Source: Halichoerus grypus (Eukaryota; Chordata; Mammalia; Carnivora; Phocidae). From it: DNA of 64,000 nucleotides. Position 1 is the first letter of the stretch; each line of letters starts with the position of its first letter. The notes beneath the pieces were generated by a model. It ran no database searches. It was given only the letters and a program-made list of their open reading frames with translations, and was not told the origin of the DNA. Position numbers and translations under genes: made by a program. The stretch spans positions 146,396,308 through 146,460,307 of the forward strand of contig NC_135717.1 in NCBI RefSeq assembly GCF_964656455.1. The letters run 5' to 3'. Positions 35,325 through 46,353 of the stretch are shown in pieces.

Positions 35325-35985
35325 GAATGTAGATAGCATACAAAAATACTCAACATCACAGGAAATCAAATGACCATCTTAAGAACTATCCAACTAACAT
35401 ATAGACAAAATTTAGAAAATGATAACAATAATTATTGAAATAGCAATGACAGGATAGGCACACTTATAACATTATCAGAAGAAATATAAATTCATACATT
35501 TTTCAGGACACAATTTTATAATATGTATTCAAAAGCCTCAAAAACATTAATATATCCTAAATCCTTCAGAGATGTATATAAAGATTTATGTATAAGATAT
35601 TTATACAGATATATTCATGTCAGTAAAAAAATGTAAATTGGCTAAATATTTACTAGAAGACTGATTAAATAAATAATGTGACATCTATATGTTGGAATAT
35701 TATGCAGGCATTTAAATAATGTATTCATACACTAATGATGTGGAAATACTCAATGAAAATTAAAAACTAAACTGTATACTTAGAAAATCACACTTATTAT
35801 AAAACATGCACACACAAAAGAAAAACAATAAAATGGAAAGAATTTATCTATTTTGGGAGTGATAAGGTCTTTGAAGTTTTTATTTCTTCTTTATTCTTCC
35901 TTTTGATTTTTTTTTTTTCCTATCATGAACATGCTTTTTACAAATCAGGACAAAAATTTTGCTTAAAAGCTTTTTCATTTTAATT
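35325..35985 (+). mobile_element. Old L1M 3' part, plus
   Basis: Words matching old L1 3' ends: GACTGATTAAATAAATAATGTGACATCTATATGTTGGAATATTATGCAGGCATTTAAATAATG, then CTATTTTGGGAGTGATAAGG, TTTATTTCTTCTTTATTC and TCATGAACATGCTTTTTACAAATCAGG. The left boundary near ACTCAACATCACAGGAAATCAAATG is uncertain. Confidence 0.6.
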
Positions 35986-37403
35986 TCTGTATCAGTTTTT
36001 TGTTCTTTGAAAATATCATCAGAAAACTAATTTTGATTGTTACATTTAGTGACTGGAGAGAGGGTGTAAAGTTTTGTGAATATTAAAATACTAGCCTGAC
36101 ATGACTTGCCTAAATTTAAGGGTGTCACATTTGATAAAATGTTAGCAGTAAAAGGAACATTAGAGATGCCCTAATTAAACCTCCATCTTCAGCAGTAAGT
36201 GGCCGTGCACTATTTCCACATGAAGCTTTCCATGAAAATGTGTTTCAAATTTGGCACGTACTTGTACTTGTTTGGGAAACAAGAACTGGCATGTAGAAAA
36301 TAATACAACTAATGGGCCAAGATTCTCTACTCTAATAAGCATTTACATTTTAAAATGTGTCAGCAAGCTGAATATTTATTAGACATGAAAACCTTACAAA
36401 CTGACTATTCATGACAGTTTGACAATAGTTTCCATGTGGAAAGTAAATTATAAAAAAGTTAAATTACAGAAAAATAAAATAAAATAGCATTTTTCCACTG
36501 GGTTATTAAAGTTTTATTTGCTTCATTATGTTTTCCTTTTTGTTATTTACTATTAATTTGCTTTTTGTCACTTAACCAACTGAGCCACCCAGGTGCCCCC
36601 TTAAGTCCTTTGTATGAGAACTTTTCAGGAAAATTATGCAATTATGAACATCCACACTGACTATGCGTGAGTGAGAATAGCACAAAAGTTTTGCGATTAC
36701 TTATTGTAGCAGCTAGCATTAATTACACAGACTAATAAAAAAAACCCAGCACCTCAAAATTTGATGCTGAAGTGACAAAAACTATAATATGTGACATTAG
36801 CTAAGTTGTTGGGCAGCAGATGTTAAGAATATGGATAAAGCAGGTTGGTAAATTGGCAACTGCAATGAAGACAAATTTAAAACTGTCACCTGTGGTAGCT
36901 TGGAATACAGTCCAATGCTTATTGAACTTTTAGTTCTAGAGATGCTTGGAATATACATGTTAGTAATACATATTATTGTTATTGATATTTTCAGCAAAAG
37001 TATTGTAAGAAAGAGGTGAGCTTAGAAAATAATTGGCAGATTTAAAGTAGAAATGAAAAGGAATAAAGAAATGCAGAAAAATAAGTAAGAGATAGTGTAG
37101 TATAGGAAAGACTGAACAACCAAGACCCAGTGAGATTTCTCAGATGCACAGTGACTCAGATTTGTGCCAAAGATCAAAAAAAGGGAATGCTCTACCCACT
37201 CAAGCTTTCCAGCCTCAAAATTATCTGAGTTGAAGTTGAATAGAGAGACATGACAACAAGGTAGCAAAGAAATGAAACATATTTGAGAACAAAGTCTGAT
37301 AGTTTTAGCTCCTTGTGCCTGAAATTGACTAGAAGCAAATAGTTTGCCAAGTTTTTAAAAGAATTATATTGCCAAATAGCCACAAGTCCATATTAAGAAG
37401 GCT
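35986..37403. other. Non-repetitive DNA with a SINE stub
   Basis: Nothing is recognised apart from the 32-bp SINE head at 36569-36600. Minus frames at 36797-36997 and 37022-37383 have no known homology. Confidence 0.45.
36569..36600 (-). mobile_element. Can-SINE head fragment, minus
   Basis: Only the first 32 bases of the element survive (ACTTAACCAACTGAGCCACC then CAGGTGCCCC). The core, CT stretch and tail are gone, and no target duplication is seen. Confidence 0.85.
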
Positions 37404-37420
37404 TTGACTCTGTAGTTCTT

Positions 37421-37604
37421 TTTTTTTTTAAGATTTTATTTATTTATTTGAGAGAGAGAGTGAGAGAGCACAAGCAGGGGGAGCAGCAGAGGGAGAGGGA
37501 GAAGCAGGCTCCCGCTGAGCACGTGGGGCTCGATCCCAGGACCCTGGGATCATGAACAAAGTTGAAAGCAGACGCTTAACTGACTGAGCCACCCATGAGC
37601 CCCT
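37421..37604 (-). mobile_element. Can-SINE, minus, left member of tandem pair
   Basis: Complete tail and CT side. The core has lost the CAGGGAGCCTGATG block (CCGCTGAGCACGTGGGGCTCG). Flanked by TTGACTCTGTAGTTCTT (37404-37420) and TTGACTCTGTAATTCTT (37605-37621), the latter shared with the next SINE. Confidence 0.95.
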
Positions 37605-37621
37605 TTGACTCTGTAATTCTT

Positions 37622-37821
37622 TTTTTTTTTTTTTTTAAGATTTTATTTATTCATCTGACAGAGACACAGCAAGAGAAGGAACGCAAGCAGGGAGAGTGGG
37701 AGAGGGAGAAGCAGGCTTCCCGCCGAGCAGGGAGCCCAATACAGGGCTCAATCCCAGGACCCCAGGATCATGACCTGAGCCGAAGGCAGGCGCTTAACTG
37801 ACTGAGCCACCCAGGTGCCCC
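37622..37821 (-). mobile_element. Can-SINE, minus, right member of tandem pair
   Basis: A complete SINE of a somewhat different subtype (ATCTGACAGAGACACAGCAAG in the tail side). Flanked by identical 17-bp copies TTGACTCTGTAATTCTT at 37605-37621 and 37822-37838. Confidence 0.95.
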
Positions 37822-37838
37822 TTGACTCTGTAATTCTT

Positions 37839-39618
37839 AAAAAAACTTTTGGACACCCATATGTTCTGTAAATTGAATAGCCAAGAGAGACCTATTCTTC
37901 AATACCCTCTTGACAGATGGCCAAGGAGAATAAGAGGTAAACTTCACTGAATTTGGTTTTCTTAACAAAGGAGTTCTTCCCAGTGAAGATAATCAGGCTG
38001 AATAGAGAATCTTTCTTTTTTCTCTGGGAAGTAGGACTTTACAATATCTGCCTAGTTGGATTCCATAAATACCATGAATTAAAAATTTCTATGTGCCTTC
38101 TATTCTCCTATTTTCCAAACAGGAGTTACTGAGATTACCTTGTCTGTCTGTAAGTATGTGTATTTGGACTATCAGGGGACATAAACATGATTTTTTAAGA
38201 ATTTTCAGATTTCAAAGCCATGGATATGGTTGTATATATAGATCTGATAAAGACAACTGTCATCATCCAAAGATCCCAGAACATAAGCCAGCTGACTGGA
38301 TGAGATTGGAGGTTATTCATTTGTGGAAGTTGAGAATATGGGAGATAGTGTGAAAGGATTATTTGGTGACCTGAGGATTAGTCTGTAAAGAAGATATTGA
38401 TATATACTTATTAAAACATTTCCATTTCCTCCTGGAGGAAATTTTAACCCATTGTAACCCCATTTTAACTAGTTTGAGATCATGTGACTAACTTTTGTCT
38501 CCAAAACCTCCTGCCTGATCCTCCACCCTTACTTCTCTAAGATGAATATGGAAGATAGTAGGAGCCTGCTGTCATTGCTTGTAGGAAAACCACTCAGGAA
38601 GGGATGAACAACAGATACACTTCGCTTGCATTTAGTCACTAAGACTTCTGGATTTTTGGTGGTGTTATTGATACGTGTTTTAGCATGAATGACCCTGACT
38701 AGAGAGTAACTAACTTTTTAGCAAAAATAATTCCATTTTATAACCAAAAATGAAAATATCATTTTAAAGGAAAGAATACATAGCATATTTTAGATATACA
38801 GAGAGGTTGAAATTGGTCTTTTTTTCCCCCAAAGACATAGCATTTATAATTTTTCAAAGTCTGTCATTTAAAAAGAACGAAAACAACTCCTACTACTTTT
38901 TAAGTGAAGATGTCAGGAGAGCTATTCCATTTGGCAAACACTGATTTTCACTGGGGCCTATTTTTACCCACGATTCAAGGAACACAAAATTTGTGGATTT
39001 TGGAGATGTGATTATAGGTGACTGTCTAGAAATAATTGGTGATAACTTCTGAAGAAGCTGTCATAGGTACATATGATGTCTTTAAGTTAATAACAGCTTC
39101 TATTGCTCATATTGTTTTCCACAAAGATGGCTGTTCCATTCTATTTGACCTTAATTGGTATAATTGATAGCAGTTAGAGCTTGGTGTACCATTTTAATCA
39201 TGTAGGTACAGCTTTCCTGACAGAAGACAACAAAGTAGTTGCTCTGTGTTATCTAGTGTTAGAGACAGAAAGGTAAAATAAATAAATGTTTGTTATTTAA
39301 CCCGAGACCTGGGTACTTGTAGATCATTACTGGTAATTTACTAATGGTTTCAAAGAGTTTTATGCTAATCTCTAAACAATTAAAGAAAGCTACTTGCTGT
39401 GTAATTTAACATAAAGGAAAAGAGAAAATTATCTGGATATAGGTTAGAGACATAAATGATCCAAGAAGAGCAGCAGGTTTGAAAATGTTCTAAACATTAG
39501 TGCAACCCCTAGTAAACAAAACTTTTATGACAGACAAGGTGCTGAGCTCTTATTATTTGAATACGTGATATTTAGTTCGAAGTAAAAACTGAAAATGATC
39601 TTAGTTATAAATGTGATT
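37839..39618. other. Non-repetitive DNA
   Basis: About 1.8 kb without recognised elements. The 86-codon plus frame 38093-38353 has no identifiable domain and is likely chance. Confidence 0.45.
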
Positions 39619-40103
39619 GCAGATCTTCCTTGATTTACAATGAGTTATATCCTGATAAACACATTATAATTTGAAAATATTATAAATAAAAAATGCATTT
39701 AATACACCTAGCCTACTGAACACCATAGGTTAGCCTAGCCTACTTTAAATGTGCTCAGAACACTTATATTAGCCTCCAGTTGGGCAAAGTCATCTAACAC
39801 AAAGCTTGTTTTATAATAAAGTGTTGAATACCTCATGTCATTTATTAAATACTGTACTGAAAGTGAAAGACAAAATGGGTGTATGGATACAGAATAGTTG
39901 GAAATGTATTGGTTGCTTACTCTCGAGTTCTCACGACCACTGGCCAGCATCATTGGAGAGTGTAACACCACATAGTGCTCACTGGGAAAAGATCAAGATT
40001 CAAAATTCAAAGTATGGTTTCTACTGAATGTGTATTACTTTCATACCATTGTAAAGTCAAAAAACCATTAAGTTGAACCATTGTAAGTCAGGAAGCATCT
40101 GTG
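39619..40103. mobile_element. Tigger-type non-autonomous DNA transposon
   Basis: Cut-and-paste DNA element (TcMar-Tigger class, MER8-like from memory) of about 485 bp. Diverged terminal inverted repeats: CAGATCTTCCTTGATTTACAATG at the left, and CATTGTAAGTCAGGAAGCATCTG at the right. Internal words: TAATACACCTAGCCTACTGAACACCATAGGTTAGCCTAGCC, CAGTTGGGCAAAGTCATCTAACACAAAGC and TACTGTACTGAAAGTGAAAGACA. It carries no transposase. The open frames across it (39735-39971 minus, 39806-40027 plus) are incidental. Confidence 0.8.
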
Positions 40104-40569
40104 CTTCAATTCTCAGTGATTTGAATGGGTTGCTTAGTGTATGTATATGGGGGAGGGGTTGGATGCTGAAAAGAAAAGAGATATTGCTAATTTAATATTA
40201 ATATTGTTTAATTATTTTGAGATCATGAGCTGGTTGTTCCCCCCCAAAAAAGTATTGTGCCTTTCACCTTTATCACCATTCTTTGGTATGTTTCTTTTTT
40301 CTCTTTTCTTAAATAATAGGAAGGCAAAATTCATTTCAACTATAAAAACTCTAGGAACTCAAGGTTTTTACTCTCTCTGGTAATTGAACAATGTTTATTC
40401 TATCTTCCCATTAAGGAACTGGATTCTGCAGCATTTTCTATTCATTTTTTTGGTTTGTTTTTGTTTTGTTTTAATTTGGGAAACAGTTTTACTGTCTAAA
40501 CCAAACTTTTAACAATGGGCCACTTTCCATTAGGATATATTGCAGTTCAGTGTATGAGAAGGTCAGCAG
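40104..40569. other. Non-repetitive DNA
   Basis: No element recognised; TTTTG-rich near 40445-40475. Confidence 0.45.
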
Positions 40570-40583
40570 TCCATGCCCAATAT

Positions 40584-40765
40584 ATTTTTTAAAGATTTTA
40601 TTTATTTATTTGACAGAGAGAGAGAGGTCACAAGTAGGCAGACAGGCAGGCAGAGGGAGAAGGAGAAGCAGGCTCCCCCTGAGCAGGGAGCTGGATCCCA
40701 AGACGCTGGGATCACGAACTGAGCCGAAGGCAGACGCTCAACCGACTGAGCCACCTAGGCATCCC
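40584..40765 (-). mobile_element. Can-SINE, minus
   Basis: Complete except for a shortened core (GGGAGCTGGATCCCAAGACG). Has a GCAGACAGGCAGGCAG expansion. Duplication TCCATGCCCAATAT/TCCATGCCCCAATAT at 40570-40583 and 40766-40780. Confidence 0.95.
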
Positions 40766-41189
40766 TCCATGCCCCAATATGGTTCTCTCTCATGGTTCTT
40801 CTTTAATTCTTCTAGTCTGACCCCTGGTAATGACATCTCCTACCAGGTAGTATTAACTCAACCAGGGTAGACAGAGACCATGACAAATGTTGGGGGACCT
40901 AGGAGTGTGCCTGCCATTCGGCAATTCAGAAATTAAAAAAAAAAATGTTATGCTGCCCACTATATCTAAGACTTTCCTGGAAGTTCTTTCACTTAGCTAA
41001 TCATTAGCTAGTCAAATCACTACAACAGTTGATAGTTTCCTTCAGCCTCCAATCCCCTCCCTCCCGTAGCTTATGTCTAATTCCAATCTCATGTAGCTTT
41101 ATTTGTACCTTCTTACCTTTTTTTTCTTTATCTCAAGGGGAAAAAATATTCAGTCATTAAAGCTGCCTTTTCTTCCTAAATCTTAGTTA

Positions 41190-41890
41190 TTATCACTTTC
41201 CCATTCTAGAACTTTGCTTCCAAATTTACTCTCTTTCTGTCTAGGACCACATGCCTCTTCAACTGCACTCATTCTCCTCTGCCTACAAACACAGGGCTTG
41301 ACTATTCTGAAAAACCAAAAGAAACAAAAAGTACTTCATTTTATCCTAACATATGTCTTTCCAGACAATCTGTTTTTCTGCTTTCTGTAATGGTTCAAAA
41401 CCTCTGCAATGGATAATTAGCAACCATGGCCACCATATTATTTCTACCACTTTCTTGCTTAACCATATACTGACTTCTAAGCCAATCACTGTAATGAAAT
41501 TGCCTGCTCAAAGTTTCCAGGGATTTCCTAATTATAAAATCTCATGGTTATTTCTGTATTCTCATTTTTTAAGGCCTCCTACTACATTTGATTTTTTTTT
41601 TTAAATCTTCACCTAGTTACTGAAATCTACTCCTTCATTCCATACTTCTGCCCTATCTTTTTTATTACCTTTCTCTTAACTTTTTTTTTTTTTTTTTCCT
41701 ATATTCCCTTTGCTAACTGGCTGCTCTTTCCTCCTTTTCACTTTGATCTCAGAAAACACTGTGTTTTGGTCTCTTGCTATTACACTTGTCATTTTACATT
41801 CTTGCTCCCAAGAGTTCATGGATTATTTTGGTTTTAAGTAAGTATACTCCAAAACATGTATCATTACTCTTGTTCTCTTATCAGAACTCT
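41190..41890 (+). repeat. L2 LINE ORF2 region, plus, part 1
   Basis: Ancient L2 coding relic. AATCACTGTAATGAAATTGCCTGCTCAAAGTTTCCAGGGATTTCCTAATT corresponds to CCACTGAAACTGCTCTCGCCAAGGTCACCAATGACC; GGTTATTTCTGTATTCTCATTTTTTAAGGCCTCC matches the next block. TATTCCCTTTGCTAACTGGCTGCTCTTTCCTCCTTTTCACTTTGATCTC corresponds to the CTCTGGCCGCTCCTTCTCAGTCTCC block. The left part before 41390 is weak. Poly-T runs at 41592 and 41681 are later changes. Confidence 0.7.
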
Positions 41891-41907
41891 ACAGACATGT
41901 TCCCAAT

Positions 41908-42324
41908 TTTTTTTTAATTAATTAATGTATTCGAGAGAGAGAGAAAGAGAGAGCACATTAGTGGTGGGGGGGCAGAGGGAGAGAAACTCAAGTAGATGCC
42001 ATGATGAGCATGGAGCTTGACCCAGGGCTCACGCTCACAACCCTGAGATCATGATCTGAGCTGAAATCAAGAGTTGGACACTTGGGGCACCTGGGTGGCT
42101 CGGTCATTAAGCGTCTGTCTTCGGCTCAGGTCATGATCCCAGGGTCCTAGGATCGAGCCCTACATCAGACTCCCTGCTTGGCGGGAAGCCTGCTTCTCCC
42201 TCTCCCACTCCCCCTGCTTGTGTTCCCTCTCTCTCTGTGTGTGTCTCTCTCTCTGTCAAATAAATAAATAAAATCTTAAAAAAAAAGTTGGACACTTAAC
42301 TGGTTGAGCCACATAGGCACCCCA
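41908..42324 (-). mobile_element. Older Can-SINE, minus, split by a younger SINE
   Basis: The tail side (TTAATTAATTAATGTATTCGAGAGAG) and core (CCCTGAGATCATGATCTGAGCTGAAATCAAGAG) lie left of the insert. The head (AACTGGTTGAGCCACATAGGCACCCC) lies right. The outer duplication ACATGTTCCCAAT is at 41895-41907 and 42325-42337. Confidence 0.95.
42084..42285 (+). mobile_element. Young Can-SINE, plus, nested in the older SINE
   Basis: Full length and close to consensus (GGGGCACCTGGGTGGCTCGG head, (AAAT)n AAATCTT tail). The 12-bp duplication AGTTGGACACTT at 42072-42083 and 42286-42297 is SINE sequence from the host copy, so the order of events is clear. Confidence 0.96.
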
Positions 42325-42337
42325 ACATGTTCCCAAT

Positions 42338-42689
42338 ATCTAATTGAATTGTCTGTTCTATAGATTGCATAACTTTTCCTTCACACCTGATTAATCATTA
42401 ATCAGTCTCAAAAGTGTTTTAATTCATCCCTATCTTTACCATATTGGGCAAGATGACAAATTCTCAACTGTTCGCTTAAAATGTTTCTGTTGGATTAGGG
42501 ATAGCTGACAAACAGGCCCAGTGCAGGACTGAATGCAAGAGACCTAAAGACCTTCCTCATCCCCCTAAAGCATAGATATAAATATCTTTAAGTATAACAG
42601 TGGCTCCAGGAGGACACTGATGATCTGAATGCACTACTCTTTTTAAGGCAATGGGAAGTATTTAAGTAAGTTTCATTATGGCTGAGACA
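42338..42689. other. Unassigned DNA
   Basis: No gene or recognised element between L2 blocks. It may hold L2 sequence eroded beyond recognition. Confidence 0.4.
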
Positions 42690-43660
42690 GTGTTATTCAT
42701 GGTTCTACCACAGGCCCTCTTCTTTCCTCTCTCAACACACCTTGGTTAATCTTGTCCATTCCTACATCCACATGTAGATTCTTTCATTCAACAAATATGT
42801 ATTGAGTCCAAGTACTACTGTAATTACTAGTGATAAAAAGTAAACAAACTATAGTATATAGGTGGTGAAATGCATAGGAAGGGAGGCAAATCTTATTTTC
42901 TATAAGAAATATCTATGTTGCAGGAGCAGCTAGGGCAAAAACCCTAAAATGGATAAAAGCTTGGTATATTCTAAGGCAGAGAGAAACCTGGAGTAGTTTC
43001 TAGTGACAGAAAATACTAACCGTGTGAGATGATGTTGGAGATCTAGACAGGTGTCAGATCACGGAGGTTTACATAGACCTCTATGTGAAAAACAAGGGTA
43101 GTTTCACTTCCAAATATTTCTAGCTTTATGTCAGAATTACACCCTGGCTCCTATTTGCAGCTGCTTTAAGCTATCTCATTTGGTTACTATTCAGATGAAC
43201 TCAAACTATAGGAAACTGAACTCATCATCTTAACCTGAAACATGCTACTTTCCTTCTTCCTGTCTTAGAACATGGAACCCTGAAACACTTTGCTGCCTCA
43301 GCCACACACCTGTGAGTCTCCCATCATTTACTCCTGCTTCTTTCTCACCTATCCCTCTCAACACTAATTAACCATTAGTGCTATTAATGATACTTCCTAG
43401 GTATCTTTGTCTAGGTCTCACTCTCATTCCCACTATAACACCTGTCACAAAATCTCTTTCTTCAGTCATTTCAAAATTTCTCAATTGGCCTTAGTCACTT
43501 TCTAGCCAAGTCACCACATTGCTATTCACCACACCTTTTAAAACACAGTATGTTCCTATAATAACAATTTTGTTTAAAATCTGTTAGGAACTCACTACCC
43601 ATGCTTTTATGCTGCTTATCTCTCTATTCCTTAACTTCAAATATCTATTCATCCTCAACA
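42690..43660 (+). repeat. L2 LINE relic, plus, part 2, interrupted
   Basis: Continues the L2 of 41.2-41.9 kb. CACAGGCCCTCTTCTTTCCTCTCTCAACACACC (42712-42745) is the GGACCTCTTCTCTTCTCTATC block. After an antisense insert, CTTCCAAATATTTCTAGC (from 43116), ACTGAACTCATCATCTTAACCTGAAACATGCT (about 43216), and GTCTAGGTCTCACTCTCATTCCCACTATAACACC then GAAC/CAATTGGCC follow in L2 order to about 43660. Colinear across the insert. Confidence 0.75.
42781..43110 (-). repeat. L2 3' end, minus, inserted in L2
   Basis: TTCATTCAACAAATATGTATTGAGT, AGTGATAAAAAGTAAACAAAC, CAGGAGCAGCTAGGGCAAAAACCCTAAAATG, AAGCTTGGTATATTCTAAGGCAGAG and GAGATGATGTTGGAGATCTAGACAGGTGTCAGATCA follow the antisense L2 3' end, including its TGGTGTGTTCGAGGAACAG and GCCAGATCATGTAGG blocks. 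Confidence 0.7.
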
Positions 43661-45063
43661 TATTATAGTTCCCTGAAAAATAATTTTCAATAATTTACTA
43701 AAATTTATACATATATATTTCATTACTGTACATCAATCTTTTGTTCTGATCTTAGTATTCTTTTACAACTCAATTTCTAAAATCATAAAGATATATATGA
43801 TAACTTTTATTTTGCACCATTTCATAAATGTAAAAGTCAAGGATTAAATACTTTTTGGTAAGAAGCAAGATGAAGACAAATTGAAATCGTTGATTTCCAT
43901 TTTCTTTGGAAAAGAAAATATTTCCCAAGTGAAGAAAAGAAAGGTTAAATCTACAGGGAAAACTTGACAGAAGATATAACACCAATAAAATTAATAGAAA
44001 AGATATCCACAGGGAGGCAAAGTAATACTCTATTTTCCACCTTTGAAAAGGTGACCTGGGCTTTTAAATACCTCGCAAAAACTCTGCATTAACAATGTGT
44101 AAGAATGATGACATTAGCTTGTGAATATTTAACAATTGTGATGATTATGTCCTTGAGAGTTTATTCTTATAAAAAATGGGAGGCAGGGATATATGTACCT
44201 CAATCTCTGAAGCACAGTAGTATTATAATTTTCCATTTGATATAAAAATATATATATTTTACATATACATATAAACTTTCATTGAAAGGAACTTTCAAAA
44301 ATAAATTTTATTTAGAATTTTACTTCAGGGAACAATTCTGGAATCAAGTTAATTGCAGAATGGTTAAGAACCATAATCTGAGGGTAAACTCTTCCCAAAT
44401 CCCTACCTGACTAATAATGCTACATATGTGTGGAAGACCGAAGATATTTCCATAGAAAATCACTCAGAAACCAGGAGAAAGGTCTATTCTTAAAAGACAG
44501 AATTGATTCTGATGAGATTTGTGAGTTTGTTACACCTTTGACTATGTTCACCAACTTAGGAGATCTATGAAAATTGAATTCAACTTTGAGAAAAGAAAAC
44601 TAAGGAGATGGGATCACTCATCTATTTAGACCGACTATCCTGTCATATTAATACAAACGTTACTAATACAGAAAAACGAAACAGAATAGAGAGGGAGGTC
44701 GTGTGAATATAAGAACTTGATACATGTAGTACCAAAATTAAATAGAGAATCATAGATTTTAAAGCAAATGATGTTGGAAAACAACGGTTTACCATATGGA
44801 GAAAAAGTATAAAAGTAAAGATAGATAAATGATGTAAGTAATGGAGAGATAGATATATGGATACAGAAATACATTCATACAACTAATAGAATATAGGGCA
44901 GTATATTTATAGTTATGGTTTGAATTTAAAAAAAAAAGGTTTATAAAGCCGAAAGGAGTAAAAAACAAACATTAAAGAGAAAACCAGATAGGCTTAAGTA
45001 TATAAAAAACAATGATTTTTATTCAATGAGAGACAAAATTATATGAAGACGAATTTGCAACAC
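43661..45063. other. Non-repetitive AT-rich DNA
   Basis: No gene or transposon recognised. Overlapping minus frames at 44635-44882 are two registers of the same AT-rich stretch and have no homology I know. Confidence 0.45.
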
Positions 45064-45081
45064 AAAACTTGGCAAGAGCTT

Positions 45082-45290
45082 GGGCGCCTGGGTGGCTCAG
45101 TTGGTTAAGCGACTGCCTTCGGCTCAGGTCATGATCCTGGAGTCCCTGGATCGAGTCCCGCATCGGGCTCCCTGCTCGGCAGGGAGTCTGCTTCTCCCTC
45201 TGACCCTCCCCCCTCTCATGTACTCGCTCTCTCTCATTCTCTCTCTCTCAAATAAAAATAAATAAAATCTTTAAAAAAAAAAAAAAAAAA
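45082..45290 (+). mobile_element. Very young Can-SINE, plus
   Basis: Full length with CpGs retained (GCGCCTGG, AAGCGACTGCC, TCGAGTCCCGCATCGGGC) and an A-tail of over 20 A. The perfect 18-bp duplication AAAACTTGGCAAGAGCTT is at 45064-45081 and 45291-45308. These are the marks of the most recent insertion in the window. Confidence 0.97.
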
Positions 45291-45399
45291 AAAACTTGGC
45301 AAGAGCTTAATATTTAGAAACTTAGACTATCTCCAGTAAATGAAACAGAAAGAAAAGAAAGAAACTGATAAAAATGGATGAAATTCACAGAAGTAACTA

Positions 45400-45826
45400 A
45401 GAAGGCAAAATCAGTGGCAATTAGAAAATTTAGAAGAGTTTAGAATCAAACATTGTGAGGATGCGAAGAAATGGGAATTTTCATGTATTGTTAGTAGGTG
45501 TGTAGCTCGTGAGAGTTGGTTTCAAAGTGCAGTCTTAAAATCACTATGTTGTACCTGACTTTCAGTGAGACAAGTCATAAAAGTAGAGTTCCAAGGGGTT
45601 AATAACCATAAAATATTCCACTTAATTAGTCATAAAGAGCAAAACTATAATAAAGAGATATTTTACATGTATAAAGTCATTAAATATTGTAAAAGAATAA
45701 TATTCAATATTTGCAAATACTTGAGATGGGAACTTGTATATAGAATTAGAAGTCATGTAATTTTGCTGAAACCTTTCTGAAAGTCAATTTGACATTGTGC
45801 CTCAGGAGTTTAAAAATGTTTATTAG
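45400..45826 (+). mobile_element. Old L1M fragment, plus, left of LTR
   Basis: TGAGGATGCGAAGAAATGGGAATTTTCATGTATTGTTAGTAGGTGTG (L1M: GGATGTGGAGAAATGGGAACTCTCATGCACTGCTGGTGG) and CTTTCTGAAAGTCAATTTGACATTGTGCCTCAGGAGTTTAAAAATG just before the LTR. The middle (about 45525-45765) does not fit L1 and is unassigned. Confidence 0.6.
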
Positions 45827-46353
45827 TGTAATGATTAATTTTATGTGTCAGTTTGACTGGCCAGGGGTTACCCAGATTAAAAATTATTTTGGGGTGTGTC
45901 TGTTAGGGTGTTTACAGATGAGATTAGTATCTGAATTATGAATTCTGTCAAGTAGATTGCCCTCCCCATTGTGACTGAGTTTCATTCAGCCCTTTGATGA
46001 TCTGAATAAAACAAAAGGCTGAGAAAGAGGGAATTTGCCCCATTTTCTCTGCCTCATGAGTGAGCTAAGACATCTCATCTAATCTCTCCTGCTCTCAGAA
46101 TGGGAGTTGCACCATCTGCTCCCCTGATTTTCAGGCCTTTGGATTTGCACTAAATTAGACTACCACTTTTCTGGGTCTCCAGCTTGTAGATGGCAGATTG
46201 TGGGACTTCTCAACCTCCCTAATCATGTGAGAATTCCCCATTGTCTCGAACATATATAAATGTCTCAAACAGATATATTTTCTGGTTCTCCAGAGAAACA
46301 GAAATAGATATCCTACTGATTCTGTTTCTCTGCAGAACTCTGACTGATACAGT
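45827..46353 (+). mobile_element. Probable ERVL-class LTR inserted in L1M
   Basis: Words of a common mammalian LTR-like repeat: GATTAATTTTATGTGTCAGTTTGACTGGCCAGGGGTTACCCAGAT, GGGTGTGTCTGTTAGGGTGTTTACAGATGAGATTAG, AGTAGATTGCCCTCCCCATTGTGACTGAG, CTGAATAAAACAAAAGGCTGA, GGGTCTCCAGCTTGTAGATGGCAGATTGTGGGACTTCTCAACCTCC, and GATTCTGTTTCTCTGCAGAACTCTGACTGATACAG at the end. The class is likely; I cannot name the subfamily. L1M words resume directly after it. Confidence 0.6.

Noticed and set aside
38093..38353. 86-codon plus-strand frame in non-repetitive DNA
   Set aside because: I found no recognisable motif, no upstream promoter-like features and no splice signals that would make an exon case.
39121..39137. 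CTCF-like word CACAAAGATGGCTG
   Set aside because: Spacing and the GGCTG end do not fit the CTCF core well enough.
44635..44882. Two overlapping 79-codon minus frames with hydrophobic content
   Set aside because: They are two registers of the same AT-rich DNA, which produces Phe/Leu/Ile-rich peptides by composition alone.
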